Assembly (NCBI GenBank): GCA_027491315.1
Contig: JAIXWL010000004.1
Coordinates: 248,001 to 312,000, forward strand
Length of the DNA: 64,000 nucleotides
From: Cytophagaceae bacterium
Lineage (GTDB): Bacteria; Bacteroidota; Bacteroidia; Cytophagales; Spirosomataceae
Direction of reading: 5' to 3'
Below, one piece after another: positions 26,855 to 35,844 of the stretch. Each line of letters begins with the position of its first letter. Positions within the stretch are counted from its first letter, which is position 1. The notes under the pieces are model-generated. The model saw only the letters and a list, made by a program, of their open reading frames with translations, was not told the origin of the DNA and searched no databases. The position numbers were made by a program, and so were the translations under genes.

Positions 26855-28204
26855 ATGTACACATCAATTAAAAAAGTAGTATTAAGTATTGCTACCCTTT
26901 GCCTACTAGCCTTTACCAGCTTTGGACAGAAAGTAAATCCTGAAACGGCCTTAAAAAGTTATATGGCCAATGGAGATAAGACTTATCAGTGGGAATTAAA
27001 GGATTCAGTTTCTTTAGGAACATCCAAAGGGTATAATGTCTTATTAACTTCACAAAAGTGGCAAAATATCACTTGGAAGCACCAATTGACCATCATCATA
27101 CCTGCCAAAGTAAATTATGAAGGAGCTATGCTCTTTATTACGGGTGGTAGCAATAAGGATGAACAACCAAATTGGAGCAAAGAAGATAAAATGTGGAATT
27201 ACTTGTCGATGGTGGCCGCAAAAAACCATGCGGTGGTAGCCTTAATTAAGCAAGTACCCAATCAACCACTTTATGGTGGTAAAACTGAGGATGAGTTAAT
27301 CTCCTACACTTTACATCAATTTAGAGAAACAGGAGATCATTCTTGGCCATTATTGTTTCCGATGGTAAAATCAGCGGTGAGGGGAATGGATGCCATTCAA
27401 GAATTTGCTAATAAAAATGCAGGAATTCAAATTAAGGACTTTGTCATTTCAGGAGCATCAAAAAGGGGATGGACTACGTGGTTATCATCTGCCATTGGGG
27501 ATAAGCGAGTGAAGGCCATTGGGCCTATGGTGATTGATATGTTAAATATGCCCGCTACTTTGAATTATCAAAAAGATACCTATGGTGAATACAGTGACCA
27601 AATTGAAGACTATGTAAAATTGGGAATTCCGCAGGGCACTGGTACACCTACTGGTAAGGCTATTACTTCCATGATTGATCCCTACTCGTATCGAGCTTCC
27701 ATGACCATTCCGAAAATTATTTTTATAGGTACTAATGACCCATATTGGACAGCTGATGCTATCAAACATTATTTTGATCAAATTCCTGGTAAAAACCTTA
27801 TCCATTATGTACCCAATGCAGGCCATGATTTGGCTGGAGGCAAACAGGCCATTGAAGCATTAAGTGCTTTCTTTGGATTAAGTCTTCAAAATAAAGAAGT
27901 GCCGGTACCTACTTGGAATGTGGTGAAAGGTAAAGATGGTTTTGAATTAACTGTAAATGCTAATCCTACCGATTTAGAAGATGCGGCTATTTGGGGTACA
28001 ACTTCCGCAGACCGTGATTTTAGGAATAATTTATGGCTAACTCAGCGGGTTAAACCTGTGGGGAATACGGTTAAATACGTGATTCCTTATGTTAAAAAGG
28101 GCTATCAAGCATTTTATATGGATTTAAAATACAAAGATCCTAATGGGGGAAGCTATACCATTAGTACAAGGATATTCACTACGGATACCGACAAAGTTTT
28201 GTAA
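26855..28204 (+). CDS. PhoPQ-activated pathogenicity-related (PqaA) family protein
   Basis: 449 residues from ATG 26855 (a TTG 33 bp upstream is in frame but precedes the signal peptide TSIKKVVLSIATLCLLAFTSFGQ). It matches the PhoPQ_related family: KWQNITWKHQLTIIIP, GGSNKDEQP, SAVRGMDAIQEF, the nucleophile-elbow-like ISGASKRGWTTWLS, FIGTNDPYWTADA and VPNAGHDLAGG give an alpha/beta-hydrolase layout with Ser (GASKRG), Asp and His candidates. Function is unknown beyond the PhoPQ regulation of the founding Salmonella gene pqaA. It is secreted or periplasmic here. A strong terminator follows directly (28219-28253). Confidence 0.9.
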   Translation: MYTSIKKVVLSIATLCLLAFTSFGQKVNPETALKSYMANGDKTYQWELKDSVSLGTSKGYNVLLTSQKWQNITWKHQLTIIIPAKVNYEGAMLFITGGSNKDEQPNWSKEDKMWNYLSMVAAKNHAVVALIKQVPNQPLYGGKTEDELISYTLHQFRETGDHSWPLLFPMVKSAVRGMDAIQEFANKNAGIQIKDFVISGASKRGWTTWLSSAIGDKRVKAIGPMVIDMLNMPATLNYQKDTYGEYSDQIEDYVKLGIPQGTGTPTGKAITSMIDPYSYRASMTIPKIIFIGTNDPYWTADAIKHYFDQIPGKNLIHYVPNAGHDLAGGKQAIEALSAFFGLSLQNKEVPVPTWNVVKGKDGFELTVNANPTDLEDAAIWGTTSADRDFRNNLWLTQRVKPVGNTVKYVIPYVKKGYQAFYMDLKYKDPNGGSYTISTRIFTTDTDKVL

Positions 28205-28218
28205 TTCAAATTTTTTCC

Positions 28219-28253
28219 AAACACCCGATTGGTATACATTCGGGTGTTTTTTT
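28219..28253 (+). terminator. Rho-independent terminator of the PqaA-like gene
   Basis: AAACACCCGA (28219-28228) pairs with TCGGGTGTTT (28240-28249) around an 11-nt loop and runs into T residues. Confidence 0.88.
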
Positions 28254-28419
28254 ATGCCCATTCATTTCAATGATAGCTTTAATGTGAACACCTTGAATAG
28301 GCTCAATTTTGGCCATTACTATTCTTAAATGCGAATTTATCTAAACCCACCAAAGATGTATGGTTATTTAGATTTCATGATTAGCCTGTTTTATTACCTT
28401 ATGTTCCATAATTTTTCCA

Positions 28420-28427
28420 TAAGTTTG
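28420..28427 (+). promoter_or_regulatory. Putative -7 promoter element (TAAGTTTG)
   Basis: Exact TAnnTTTG match 25 bp before the heparinase-like start codon. Directly after it lies a 6-bp inverted repeat, GGTTCC (28427-28432) and GGAACC (28444-28449), that could be an operator or a leader hairpin. Confidence 0.45.
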
Positions 28428-28452
28428 GTTCCTCAAAACCTATGGAACCTAC

Positions 28453-30261
28453 ATGAAAAAAGTATTTTTATTTTGTTGCGTTTTACTAGCTCAAACTGCT
28501 TGGGCACAGGAATTTAAAACTTTGATTCCCGCTGCACAAGGACATCCGCGCTTATTATTTTTCAAGGAAGATGAAGCTATTATTCTTAAGAACATTCAAC
28601 AGGATACGCTTTGGGCAAATTTACATAGACAAATTTTGCAAGAGGCTGATGCATTGCTCTTAAAGGAGCCTTTGATTCGTAAGCAAATTGGTCGTAGACT
28701 CTTAGGAGTTTCCCGTGAAATGCTACGAAGAACCTTGTTTTGGTCCTATGCTTACCGCTTGACAAAGCAGGCTAAATATGCTCAGAGGGCCGAAAGGGAA
28801 TTGCTTCAAATTTGTCAATTTTCTGATTGGAACCCATCTCATTTTTTAGATGTGGCTGAAATGACGACGGCAGTGGCTATTGGCTATGATTGGTTATTTG
28901 AGGTATTATCTGCTGAATCAAAAAAAGTAATACAGTCGGCTATTCTGACCAAAGGAATTGAACCTTCCTATGATGAGCGTTATACCTCCTGGTTAAAAGC
29001 TAGCCATAATTGGAATCAAGTATGTAATGCCGGAATAAGTTTAGGTATTTTGGCCATTCAAGAGGATTATCCCGATAAAGCCAAAGAATTAATTCAGCGT
29101 GCCCAAAAATCCATCGTATTACCCATGAAAGATTATGCTCCCGACGGGGCTTATCCAGAGGGCTATGCCTATTGGGGATATGGAACTTCCTTTCAAGTAT
29201 TATACAATGATGCCATTGAAAAGGTTTACGGCTCAGATTTTGGGCTAAATCAATTACCTGGTTTTTATGCCAGTGCCAATTATTTGTTGCACATGACCGG
29301 ACCTTCACAGAAAAATTTCAATTACTCCGATTCTGGAGATGGGATTGATTTTCATCCAGCCATGTTTTGGTTCGCCTCCAAAACAAAAAACACTAGTTTA
29401 TTATTTACAGAAATCAACACACTAAAAACTAGTAAGAATTTGGTGTCGGATAGGCTTTTACCCTTGGTAATGATTTGGGGTAAGGACTTATCCTTGGTCA
29501 ATCAAGAAATACCCCAGCAATTAACTTATGTAGGTGGTGGCCCTAATCCTGTGGCCATGATGCGGACTTCTTGGACAGATAAAAATGCGCTTTATGTGGG
29601 TATAAAAGGTGGATCTCCATCCGTCAATCACGGGCACATGGATGTTGGTTCTTTTGTTTTTGATGCAATGGGAGAGCGTTGGGCTATGGATTTTGGTATG
29701 CAGAATTATGAGTCTTTAGAATCCAAAGGCGTGGGCATTTGGGGAAAAGAACAGAATTCCCAGCGTTGGGATGTTTTTCGGTATCATAATATGTCGCACA
29801 ATACCATAACCTTGAACAATCAATTACAAGCTGTTAAAGGCAAGGCTGAGGTAGTGACAAAACAAAATTCCAATAATCGAATGGCATTTAATCTAGATCT
29901 AAGTTCCCTATATCCCGAGCAAGCCACTGCGGTACATCGAGAAATAGCTATTGTCCAACAAAAACAGGTTGAAATAAGTGATGAGGTTTCCTCCATAAAA
30001 CAAGGGGGAGAATTAGTTTGGACCATGCTAACTACAGCTGAGTTTCATGAAAATGGAGGCGGAAAAGCTTATTTGACTCAACATGGAAAGCGGTTGAATC
30101 TGAAGTTGACAGGCTTAAAAGGAAAATGGATTACTTGGTCTACACAGCCCAATCACGATTATGATGCTCCCAATCCTGGTACCCGATTTGTAGGTTTTAA
30201 AATAGCCACACAAACAGGTCAAAATTTGAAATATCAAGTAGTATTAGAACCCCAAAACTAG
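28453..30261 (+). CDS. Heparinase II/III family polysaccharide lyase-like protein
   Basis: 602 residues. Signal peptide MKKVFLFCCVLLAQTAWAQ. The N-terminal alpha/alpha toroid region carries HPRLLFFKEDE, then YDWLFEVLSAESKK, LKASHNWNQVCNAG (candidate catalytic Asn/His) and DGAYPEGYAYWGYGT. The C-terminal beta-sandwich starts about residue 390 with VNHGHMDVGSFVFDAMGERWAMDFG and RYHNMSHNTI, both typical of heparinase II/III-type lyases that cleave uronic-acid polysaccharides such as alginate or glycosaminoglycans. Substrate cannot be told. Its stop codon overlaps that of the convergent esterase gene through CTAG at 30258-30261. No SusC/D pair is nearby, so this is not a classical polysaccharide-utilisation locus. 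Confidence 0.88.
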   Translation: MKKVFLFCCVLLAQTAWAQEFKTLIPAAQGHPRLLFFKEDEAIILKNIQQDTLWANLHRQILQEADALLLKEPLIRKQIGRRLLGVSREMLRRTLFWSYAYRLTKQAKYAQRAERELLQICQFSDWNPSHFLDVAEMTTAVAIGYDWLFEVLSAESKKVIQSAILTKGIEPSYDERYTSWLKASHNWNQVCNAGISLGILAIQEDYPDKAKELIQRAQKSIVLPMKDYAPDGAYPEGYAYWGYGTSFQVLYNDAIEKVYGSDFGLNQLPGFYASANYLLHMTGPSQKNFNYSDSGDGIDFHPAMFWFASKTKNTSLLFTEINTLKTSKNLVSDRLLPLVMIWGKDLSLVNQEIPQQLTYVGGGPNPVAMMRTSWTDKNALYVGIKGGSPSVNHGHMDVGSFVFDAMGERWAMDFGMQNYESLESKGVGIWGKEQNSQRWDVFRYHNMSHNTITLNNQLQAVKGKAEVVTKQNSNNRMAFNLDLSSLYPEQATAVHREIAIVQQKQVEISDEVSSIKQGGELVWTMLTTAEFHENGGGKAYLTQHGKRLNLKLTGLKGKWITWSTQPNHDYDAPNPGTRFVGFKIATQTGQNLKYQVVLEPQN

Positions 30262-31145
30262 TTTTTATGTCCGCTTGGGTAAACTTGATCTAACCAGATA
30301 CCCATTTTCATGAAAACGCTAAAGAGGCTTTTTCTCATTTCATGCGATTCATTGGGGTACAATTCTAATTGTGTTTTGACGCCCAATTGACTTAGTTTGG
30401 TATACAAGTTTTTGGCTTGTTGAACATGGACAACCTCATCATTTTCACCGTGAAAAATGATGGTTGGCACTGCGCTGGATGCCGTCACACGTAGCAGAGG
30501 ACTAGATTCTTTCGCTAGGGGGGCGTTGGGGTCAGCTACCCCCAAAAAGTTGGTAATGGTTTTGTCTGCTTCTATATTTTTGCCTCGCACCATAGGATCT
30601 GTAAAGTCAGTTGGCCCTACGATATCAATCACGGTTTTAATTTCCTTGTTTTTGTCGGCCGTGTAAGCATACATCAAAGCTAAATAGGCCCCTGCACTAG
30701 CACCTAAAAGCCCAAATTCCCCTTTTTTATATCCCAGGCTGTCTGCTTTTGAATTCAGGAAATTGATGGCTTGTTGAATATCCTCTAATTGGGCTGGAAA
30801 GCGGTATTGATCATTTTTTACCAATCGGTAATTGATGGATGCCAGGGCATAACCCTTTTTACCTGTTAGTAATTCAATCAAAGGTTTTGGTAATTGGTTT
30901 TTACTTCCTTTGGTCCAATATCCTCCATGGATGAATACCAGCATTTTGGTATGGGCATTTACTTGATTGGGTAAAAATATATCCAATAAATTTCTGCCAT
31001 CCTCTGCGCTTCCATAGGCTATATTTAGTATGGATTTATATGCAGCGGAATCGGCTCCTGTTTTTCCTATGGATGGAAAAGAGAGGAAAAGAAACAGTGG
31101 TAAAAGGTAAATACTACAGGTACGAAGCAAGCATTTTTTTATCAT
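30258..31145 (-). CDS. Exported alpha/beta hydrolase (carboxylesterase, BD-FAE-like)
   Basis: 295 residues with an N-terminal signal peptide (SIYLLPLFLFLSFPSIGKTGA). Oxyanion-hole motif FIHGGYW (residues 71-77), nucleophile elbow GASAG with S150, acid in FHGENDEVVH, and catalytic His in PNESHEM. The layout fits hormone-sensitive-lipase/BD-FAE-type esterases, which in Bacteroidota often remove acetyl or feruloyl groups from polysaccharides. It is convergent with the heparinase-like gene and would fit as an accessory deacylase, but that link is inference. Confidence 0.9.
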   Translation of the reverse strand: MIKKCLLRTCSIYLLPLFLFLSFPSIGKTGADSAAYKSILNIAYGSAEDGRNLLDIFLPNQVNAHTKMLVFIHGGYWTKGSKNQLPKPLIELLTGKKGYALASINYRLVKNDQYRFPAQLEDIQQAINFLNSKADSLGYKKGEFGLLGASAGAYLALMYAYTADKNKEIKTVIDIVGPTDFTDPMVRGKNIEADKTITNFLGVADPNAPLAKESSPLLRVTASSAVPTIIFHGENDEVVHVQQAKNLYTKLSQLGVKTQLELYPNESHEMRKSLFSVFMKMGIWLDQVYPSGHKN

Positions 31146-31200
31146 ATCAACGAGTTACCTTTTACCATGTGCCCATGTGTTTTGTTACAGCCTTCCCTTA

Positions 31201-32919
31201 TTACAGGTTTTTCTTTTTTAATTCAGCTACCGCATAATTTGCTGCACGTGCCGTTAAAGCCATGTAGGTTAATGATGGATTCTGAGTGGAATTCGATGTC
31301 ATACTAGCCCCATCCGTAACAAATACATTTTTACAATGATGTAACTGATTCCATTTATTTAATTGGGAGGTTTTAGGGTCATTTCCCATGATGACACCGC
31401 CCATTTCATGAATATCCAATCCCGGATTCCAAGTTTTCTTAGGGTTGGCTTTGATGTTTTTAAAGCCTGCCAAAGTCAACATTTCCGTCATTTGGTCTTG
31501 ATAATCTTGCTCCATTTTGCGGTCATTATCATCAAAATCTACATGTAGGCGTGCCAACGGTACTCCCCAGTCGTCTTTTTGTGTGGCATCTAATTTGACA
31601 TAATTAGCATGCTTAGGAATGGTTTCACCCATGAAATGAGAGCCAACGACCCAATTGCCATATTTCTTTTTGAATAAATTATCTTTTAATTCTTGGCCTA
31701 AACCATCTTGATTGCTTAAGATAGGTCGGCGGGCACTGAAGCCCGCTGCATAACCACGCAGGAAGTCGGTCTCCTGCTTAAATACATTTCGGAAGCGAGG
31801 AATATAACTTCCGTTTGGACGAATACCTTCTGTTTTACTTTCAAGCATACCTTCATATTCGGCCGACATCCCAGTGTGGAAATTATGGAAATGGATGTAA
31901 TGCCCCATAAGCCCATTATCATTGCCTAATCCATTAGGGAAACGGTGCGACTTAGAATTTAGTAAAATCAGGTTGGTGTTGATGGTAGCGGCATTTAAGA
32001 AGATAATTTTAGCATAAAAATGTATTTCTTCTTTGGTTTTACTATCAATGACTTTCACTCCAGAGGCCTTTCCCGATTTTTCATCGTAAATGATGGAATG
32101 AACAACTGAATTAGGTCTAAGTGTTAAATTTCCTGTTTTTTCGGCCCAAGGTAGGGTAGAAGAGTTACTGGAAAAATAGCCCCCATAAGGACAGCCCCTT
32201 TGGCATAAATCACGTTGCTGGCATTGTGCTCTACCTTGTTGAAAGTGGATAGGCTGAGGGTCAGTTAAGTGGGCGCATCGACCGATAATAACGGGACGAG
32301 TACCTTTATAATGTTTTTTCATCTCGGCAGAAAAATGTTTTTCTACGCAAGATTGTTCGTGCGGCCGTAAAAACTCGCCGTCAGGCAATTGCTCCAAGCC
32401 ATCTTTGTTCCCACTGATACCTGCAAATATTTCCACATGGCTGTACCAAGGAGCTAGGTCTTGATAAGTGATGGGCCAGTGATTATCGAATCCATCACGC
32501 GCGGGTCCTTCAAAATCATATTTAGACCAGCGTTGGGTACCGCGAGCCCACAGAAGGGATTTTCCGCCTACTTGGTAGCCACGTATCCAATCAAAAGGTT
32601 TCTCTTGAATGTAAGGGTGTTCCTTATCCTTAACAAAAAAATGAGATGAATCTTCATTAAACGCATAGCATTTGGTGGCGATGGGATTGGCATCCTTCAT
32701 TTCTTTGGTTAAAGCACCTAAATGATCAAATTCCCAGGGTTCCTTTAAGGTAGTCGGGTAATCTACTATATGCTTAACATCGCGACCGCGTTCTAATACG
32801 AGCGTTTTTAATCCATTGTCGCATAATTCTTTGGCTGCCCAGCCACCGCTTATTCCTGAACCCACCACAATGGCGTCAAAGGTTCTTTGTTTTTTTGAAT
32901 CTATATTGAAATTAGACAT
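31201..32919 (-). CDS. GMC family FAD oxidoreductase (gluconate/glucose dehydrogenase large-subunit-like)
   Basis: 572 residues. FAD-binding glycine motif VVGSGISGGWAAKEL with the ribose acid in VLERG lies at residues 18-45. YQVGGKSLLWARGTQRW is the second FAD contact. The C-terminal GMC domain carries the catalytic His in IHEMGG and the partner Asn in NPSLTYMAL. Around residue 235 is the cysteine motif C-x5-C-x3-C (QCQQRDLCQRGCPYG), the spacing seen for the iron-sulfur cluster of bacterial FAD-dependent glucose dehydrogenase. No own signal peptide: it is probably co-exported with the Tat-bearing small subunit encoded 18 bp upstream. Likely oxidises a sugar or sugar acid in the periplasm. Confidence 0.92.
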   Translation of the reverse strand: MSNFNIDSKKQRTFDAIVVGSGISGGWAAKELCDNGLKTLVLERGRDVKHIVDYPTTLKEPWEFDHLGALTKEMKDANPIATKCYAFNEDSSHFFVKDKEHPYIQEKPFDWIRGYQVGGKSLLWARGTQRWSKYDFEGPARDGFDNHWPITYQDLAPWYSHVEIFAGISGNKDGLEQLPDGEFLRPHEQSCVEKHFSAEMKKHYKGTRPVIIGRCAHLTDPQPIHFQQGRAQCQQRDLCQRGCPYGGYFSSNSSTLPWAEKTGNLTLRPNSVVHSIIYDEKSGKASGVKVIDSKTKEEIHFYAKIIFLNAATINTNLILLNSKSHRFPNGLGNDNGLMGHYIHFHNFHTGMSAEYEGMLESKTEGIRPNGSYIPRFRNVFKQETDFLRGYAAGFSARRPILSNQDGLGQELKDNLFKKKYGNWVVGSHFMGETIPKHANYVKLDATQKDDWGVPLARLHVDFDDNDRKMEQDYQDQMTEMLTLAGFKNIKANPKKTWNPGLDIHEMGGVIMGNDPKTSQLNKWNQLHHCKNVFVTDGASMTSNSTQNPSLTYMALTARAANYAVAELKKKNL

Positions 32920-32937
32920 GTCTTGAGAGAATAAAAC

Positions 32938-33441
32938 TTATTGAACAGGAACACAACCATGAAAAAAACCTGGAGCCATGGTATAATTTCTATGCTGAGT
33001 AAGGAAGTACTCAGAACTCATGTAGGAGGCCAGGGTTAATCCTTTTAAACGCTTGAAAAACTGGCTTTCCTCGGGTATGGAAGAATTTTGTAGGCTGGTC
33101 AAAAGACTGATTTGTTCCTGAGTGCTCAGCTGAGGAAATGTTTTTTGATAGCTTTGCTTTGCCGTATTACTAACCTTTTGCAAACCGTTTTGAAAGGCTT
33201 TTTGCTCCTCAAGGCTCATACAGTCTTTCACCATGCGTTCGATATAGAGATGAGCACCAATGGTTTTAGCACCTGGGCTATCTGTCTCTGGAATAATGGC
33301 ATTGACAATGGACCCTAATAAATCAGTGTTGGGGCCATGTAAAGCGGTAAAAGATTGGGTATTCCACTGGTAAGCCCAATTGGGTAAAGCGGAAGTTCCC
33401 AAGACTAAACTCAGGTTTTTTAATGCGCTTCTTCTGTTCAT
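32938..33441 (-). CDS. Gluconate 2-dehydrogenase subunit 3 family protein, Tat signal
   Basis: 167 residues. Twin-arginine signal NRRSALKNLSLVLGTSALP, then the subunit-3 fold (IVNAIIPETDSPGAKTIGAHLYIERMVKDCM, LTLASYMSSEYFLTQ). In gluconate, fructose and glucose dehydrogenases the small subunit escorts the FAD subunit through the Tat pathway. It precedes the GMC gene by 18 bp in the same operon. A third, cytochrome c subunit found in the proteobacterial enzymes is not encoded next to it. Confidence 0.92.
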   Translation of the reverse strand: MNRRSALKNLSLVLGTSALPNWAYQWNTQSFTALHGPNTDLLGSIVNAIIPETDSPGAKTIGAHLYIERMVKDCMSLEEQKAFQNGLQKVSNTAKQSYQKTFPQLSTQEQISLLTSLQNSSIPEESQFFKRLKGLTLASYMSSEYFLTQHRNYTMAPGFFHGCVPVQ

Positions 33442-33483
33442 GAGAATAGGTAGAGTGATGAAATTCTTTTCAAATTAGCTAAA

Positions 33484-33491
33484 CAAAAATA
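33484..33491 (-). promoter_or_regulatory. Putative promoter of the GMC operon (TATTTTTG)
   Basis: Minus-strand TATTTTTG matches TAnnTTTG, 42 bp before the start at 33441. A TTG-type -33 triplet (33514-33512) lies 20 bp further upstream, which is acceptable spacing. Confidence 0.5.
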
Positions 33492-33528
33492 TTGAAATAA
33501 AAGCCAATTGTCAACCTGATTTACAGGC

Positions 33529-34755
33529 TTATAGCCCGGAATGTTTTCCCGCAATATACCCTGTTGTCCAGGCGGCTTGGAAATTAAATCCTCCTGTTAT
33601 TCCGTCAATATCGAGCAATTCTCCGGCAAAGTATAAGCCTGGAATTACTTTGCTTTCCATGCTTTGTACATCTATTTCAGCCAGGTCAATTCCTCCGGCT
33701 GTCACGAATTCTTCTTTAAATGTTGTTTTGCCCATGACCTGATAGCGATCATTCAGTAAGGTATTAACTAATTTGTTTACTTGTTTTGGGTTGACCTCAT
33801 TCCAACGGGAAGCGGGTAAAATTTCGTTTTTGGTGAGTAAGAAGTTCCAAAGACGAGTTGGTATAGGAAATGGACAATGATTGCTCATCATTTTGCCACC
33901 ATGGATTTTCCTTGTCTGATCTAAGATGAGGCGAAGTTCTGCTTCTTTCATCTCATCTAACCAATTTACTAAAATGGAAAATTGGTAATTTAATTCAGCT
34001 AGGATTCTAGCTCCCCAGGCGGATAATTGCAAAATAGCCGGACCGCTCATACCCCAGTGTGTTATTAGCAAAGGGCCCTTACCCAATAATTTTTGACCTT
34101 CAATGCGGACTGTTGCTTTCTCCACCACAAGTCCCATGAATTCCTTAATGGCTTCATTTGGCATGTTGAAAGTGAAAAGGGAAGGAACTGGAGGAATAAC
34201 AGTATGTCCTAGTGCCGACAGCCAAGCTAATCCACTTAATTTAGGTTGTCCACCGGTGGTGACAATCACCCGGTCTGCGGTGATGATTTTGTCTTTGCTG
34301 CGTAAGGTGAAACTTCCGTCTTCATGTTTTTCCATAGTATCTATACTATGGTGCAACAATAATTCGATATCGAGTTTTTTTGATTCTCTTAAAAAACAAT
34401 CCATGATGCTTTGCGAGCTATTTGATAGAGGGAAAACGCAGCCGTCTGGATAGGTTTTTAAAACCACATTTCTTTGCTCAAACCACTCCATGGTATTGGC
34501 CGCATTGAATTGTTCAAAGGCCTTTTTTAGGAATTTCTCTCCTCTGGGATAATGTTCAGCTAATTTTCTGTTGTTAAATTCAGCATGACATACATTACAC
34601 CTGCCGCCACCCGAAATTTTCACTTTAGCCAAAAAGTGCGAGGTTTTTTCCAAGATTTGCACATGGGCTTGTGGATGGTGGTATTTTGCCGATAAGGCCG
34701 CAAAAAAACCTGCTGCACCACCCCCAATAACACTAATTCGTAAATCCTTTGACAT
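33529..34755 (-). CDS. BaiN/HI0933 family flavoprotein (NAD(P)/FAD-dependent oxidoreductase)
   Basis: 408 residues. The N-terminal dinucleotide motif VIGGGAAGFFAALSA, then ISGGGRCNVCHAEF, VTTGGQPKLSG, LFTFNMPNEA, THWGMSGPAIL and the C-terminal FAD motif LYFAGELLDIDGITGGFNFQAAWTTGY are all signature blocks of the HI0933/YhiN family. The physiological reaction is unknown in most bacteria; BaiN of gut Clostridia reduces bile acid intermediates. It is cytoplasmic. The 17-unit heptamer array lies directly upstream, ending 18 bp before this start, so any promoter must lie within or beyond the array. Confidence 0.9.
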   Translation of the reverse strand: MSKDLRISVIGGGAAGFFAALSAKYHHPQAHVQILEKTSHFLAKVKISGGGRCNVCHAEFNNRKLAEHYPRGEKFLKKAFEQFNAANTMEWFEQRNVVLKTYPDGCVFPLSNSSQSIMDCFLRESKKLDIELLLHHSIDTMEKHEDGSFTLRSKDKIITADRVIVTTGGQPKLSGLAWLSALGHTVIPPVPSLFTFNMPNEAIKEFMGLVVEKATVRIEGQKLLGKGPLLITHWGMSGPAILQLSAWGARILAELNYQFSILVNWLDEMKEAELRLILDQTRKIHGGKMMSNHCPFPIPTRLWNFLLTKNEILPASRWNEVNPKQVNKLVNTLLNDRYQVMGKTTFKEEFVTAGGIDLAEIDVQSMESKVIPGLYFAGELLDIDGITGGFNFQAAWTTGYIAGKHSGL

Positions 34756-34773
34756 TATTTTCTACCGTGCAAA

Positions 34774-34892
34774 ATCCCTAATCCCTAATCCCTAAAACCT
34801 AATCCCTAAAACCTAATCCCTAAAACCTAATCCCTAATCCCTAACCCCTAATCCCTAACCCCTAATCCCTAATCCCTAACCCCTAATCCCTA
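34774..34892 (-). repeat. Tandem heptamer array 2 (17 units, TAGGGAT type)
   Basis: Seventeen perfect-length 7-bp units (119 bp). Read on the minus strand they are TAGGGAT, TAGGTTT and TAGGGGT; on the plus strand ATCCCTA, AAACCTA and ACCCCTA. A degenerate eighteenth unit (34893-34899) contains the TAG stop codon of mgtC. The CCCTAA look is telomere-like only by chance. There are no spacers. Confidence 0.97.
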
Positions 34893-34896
34893 TTTT

Positions 34897-35523
34897 CTAA
34901 AATTCCAAATGCTTGATTTTATCATTTTTCAGCAATTGACTGGCAATCAAATGATGCGCTTTTTCTGAACCTTGAACCGTAAGATTGAAGGTGAAATCTT
35001 TGCCAGATTTTATTTTTTGAGAATATAGAATTTTCATTTTTAGCTTTTTGAAAAGCAGTTCCACATGTTTATAATCAAAGCTTTCAGAATATTCAAATAT
35101 CAACGTATATACACGTACGTGATTTAGTTTACTGATAAAATTTTGAACCAAAATAAAGGCGCTCAATATGATAATGACGATGGCCGATGTGAAACAAGCT
35201 AATAATTCAAATCCTGCTCCAATGGTCATCCCCAAGGCTGAAACCACCCAAATGGTGGTGGCTGTGGTTATACCGGTAACCCGATCTTTTTCTCTGAATA
35301 TCACTCCAGCTCCCAGGAAACCTATACCTGTCAATACGTTAGCCGCAATTCTATCTTGGCTTCCTATGCCTATTTTGTAGGAAAGTATGGTGAAAATACA
35401 TGATCCCACACACACCAAAATCATGGTTCTTAAACCGGCAGATTTGGAACGATATTCCCTTTCAAGGCCTATGATGGCCCCTATCAGGATAGAAAGTAAA
35501 ATTCGTTCTAGGTCGATATACAT
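34897..35523 (-). CDS. MgtC/SapB family membrane protein
   Basis: 208 residues. Conserved N-terminal block LERILLSILIGAIIGLEREYRSKSAGLRTMILVCVG, and NVLTGIGFLGAGVIFRE, with four to five transmembrane segments up to residue ~125. The C-terminal soluble region (RVYTLIFEYSESFDYKHVELLFKKLKM) is ACT-like. MgtC proteins inhibit F-type ATP synthase or aid growth at low Mg2+ in pathogens; in environmental bacteria the role is unclear. The TAG stop is embedded in the degenerate end of the heptamer array. Confidence 0.93.
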   Translation of the reverse strand: MYIDLERILLSILIGAIIGLEREYRSKSAGLRTMILVCVGSCIFTILSYKIGIGSQDRIAANVLTGIGFLGAGVIFREKDRVTGITTATTIWVVSALGMTIGAGFELLACFTSAIVIIILSAFILVQNFISKLNHVRVYTLIFEYSESFDYKHVELLFKKLKMKILYSQKIKSGKDFTFNLTVQGSEKAHHLIASQLLKNDKIKHLEF

Positions 35524-35844
35524 GAGAAATTAAATTTTCAATACAAACGGAATTTAACTCAATTTGTTGGATTTTTAGCCATGTTTGTTTCAAGCTTTAA
35601 GGATTTAAAATGGAATAGGGATGGGGTCAATGTTCTTTACTAGGAATAATTTTAAATTCCGTTTAAACATAAAAATTCTTGGTCTATGCTTTCTCGAGGC
35701 TTATTTATTTCCAACCATTTATTAAGTACTCATTTTTAAATAATTTATTAAACGGTTTTTGATTTATAGTATCATTTTGATAAAATTTTGCCAATATTGC
35801 AGCATATTCTACTCTTTAATAATAATTGATTAAATTTTAACTTT
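35524..35844. other. AT-rich intergenic region between divergent mgtC and DUF6526 genes
   Basis: About 320 bp; it must hold both promoters, but I recognise no exact TAnnTTTG box, RNA or coding sequence here. Confidence 0.5.

Noticed and set aside
26855-31145. PqaA-like, heparinase-like and esterase genes as a polysaccharide-utilisation locus
   Set aside because: No SusC/SusD pair, and the genes are on different strands with separate terminators.
34774-34892. CCCTAA-like repeats as a telomere
   Set aside because: The array is internal, short and flanked by ordinary genes; it mixes ATCCCTA, AAACCTA and ACCCCTA rather than one telomere unit.
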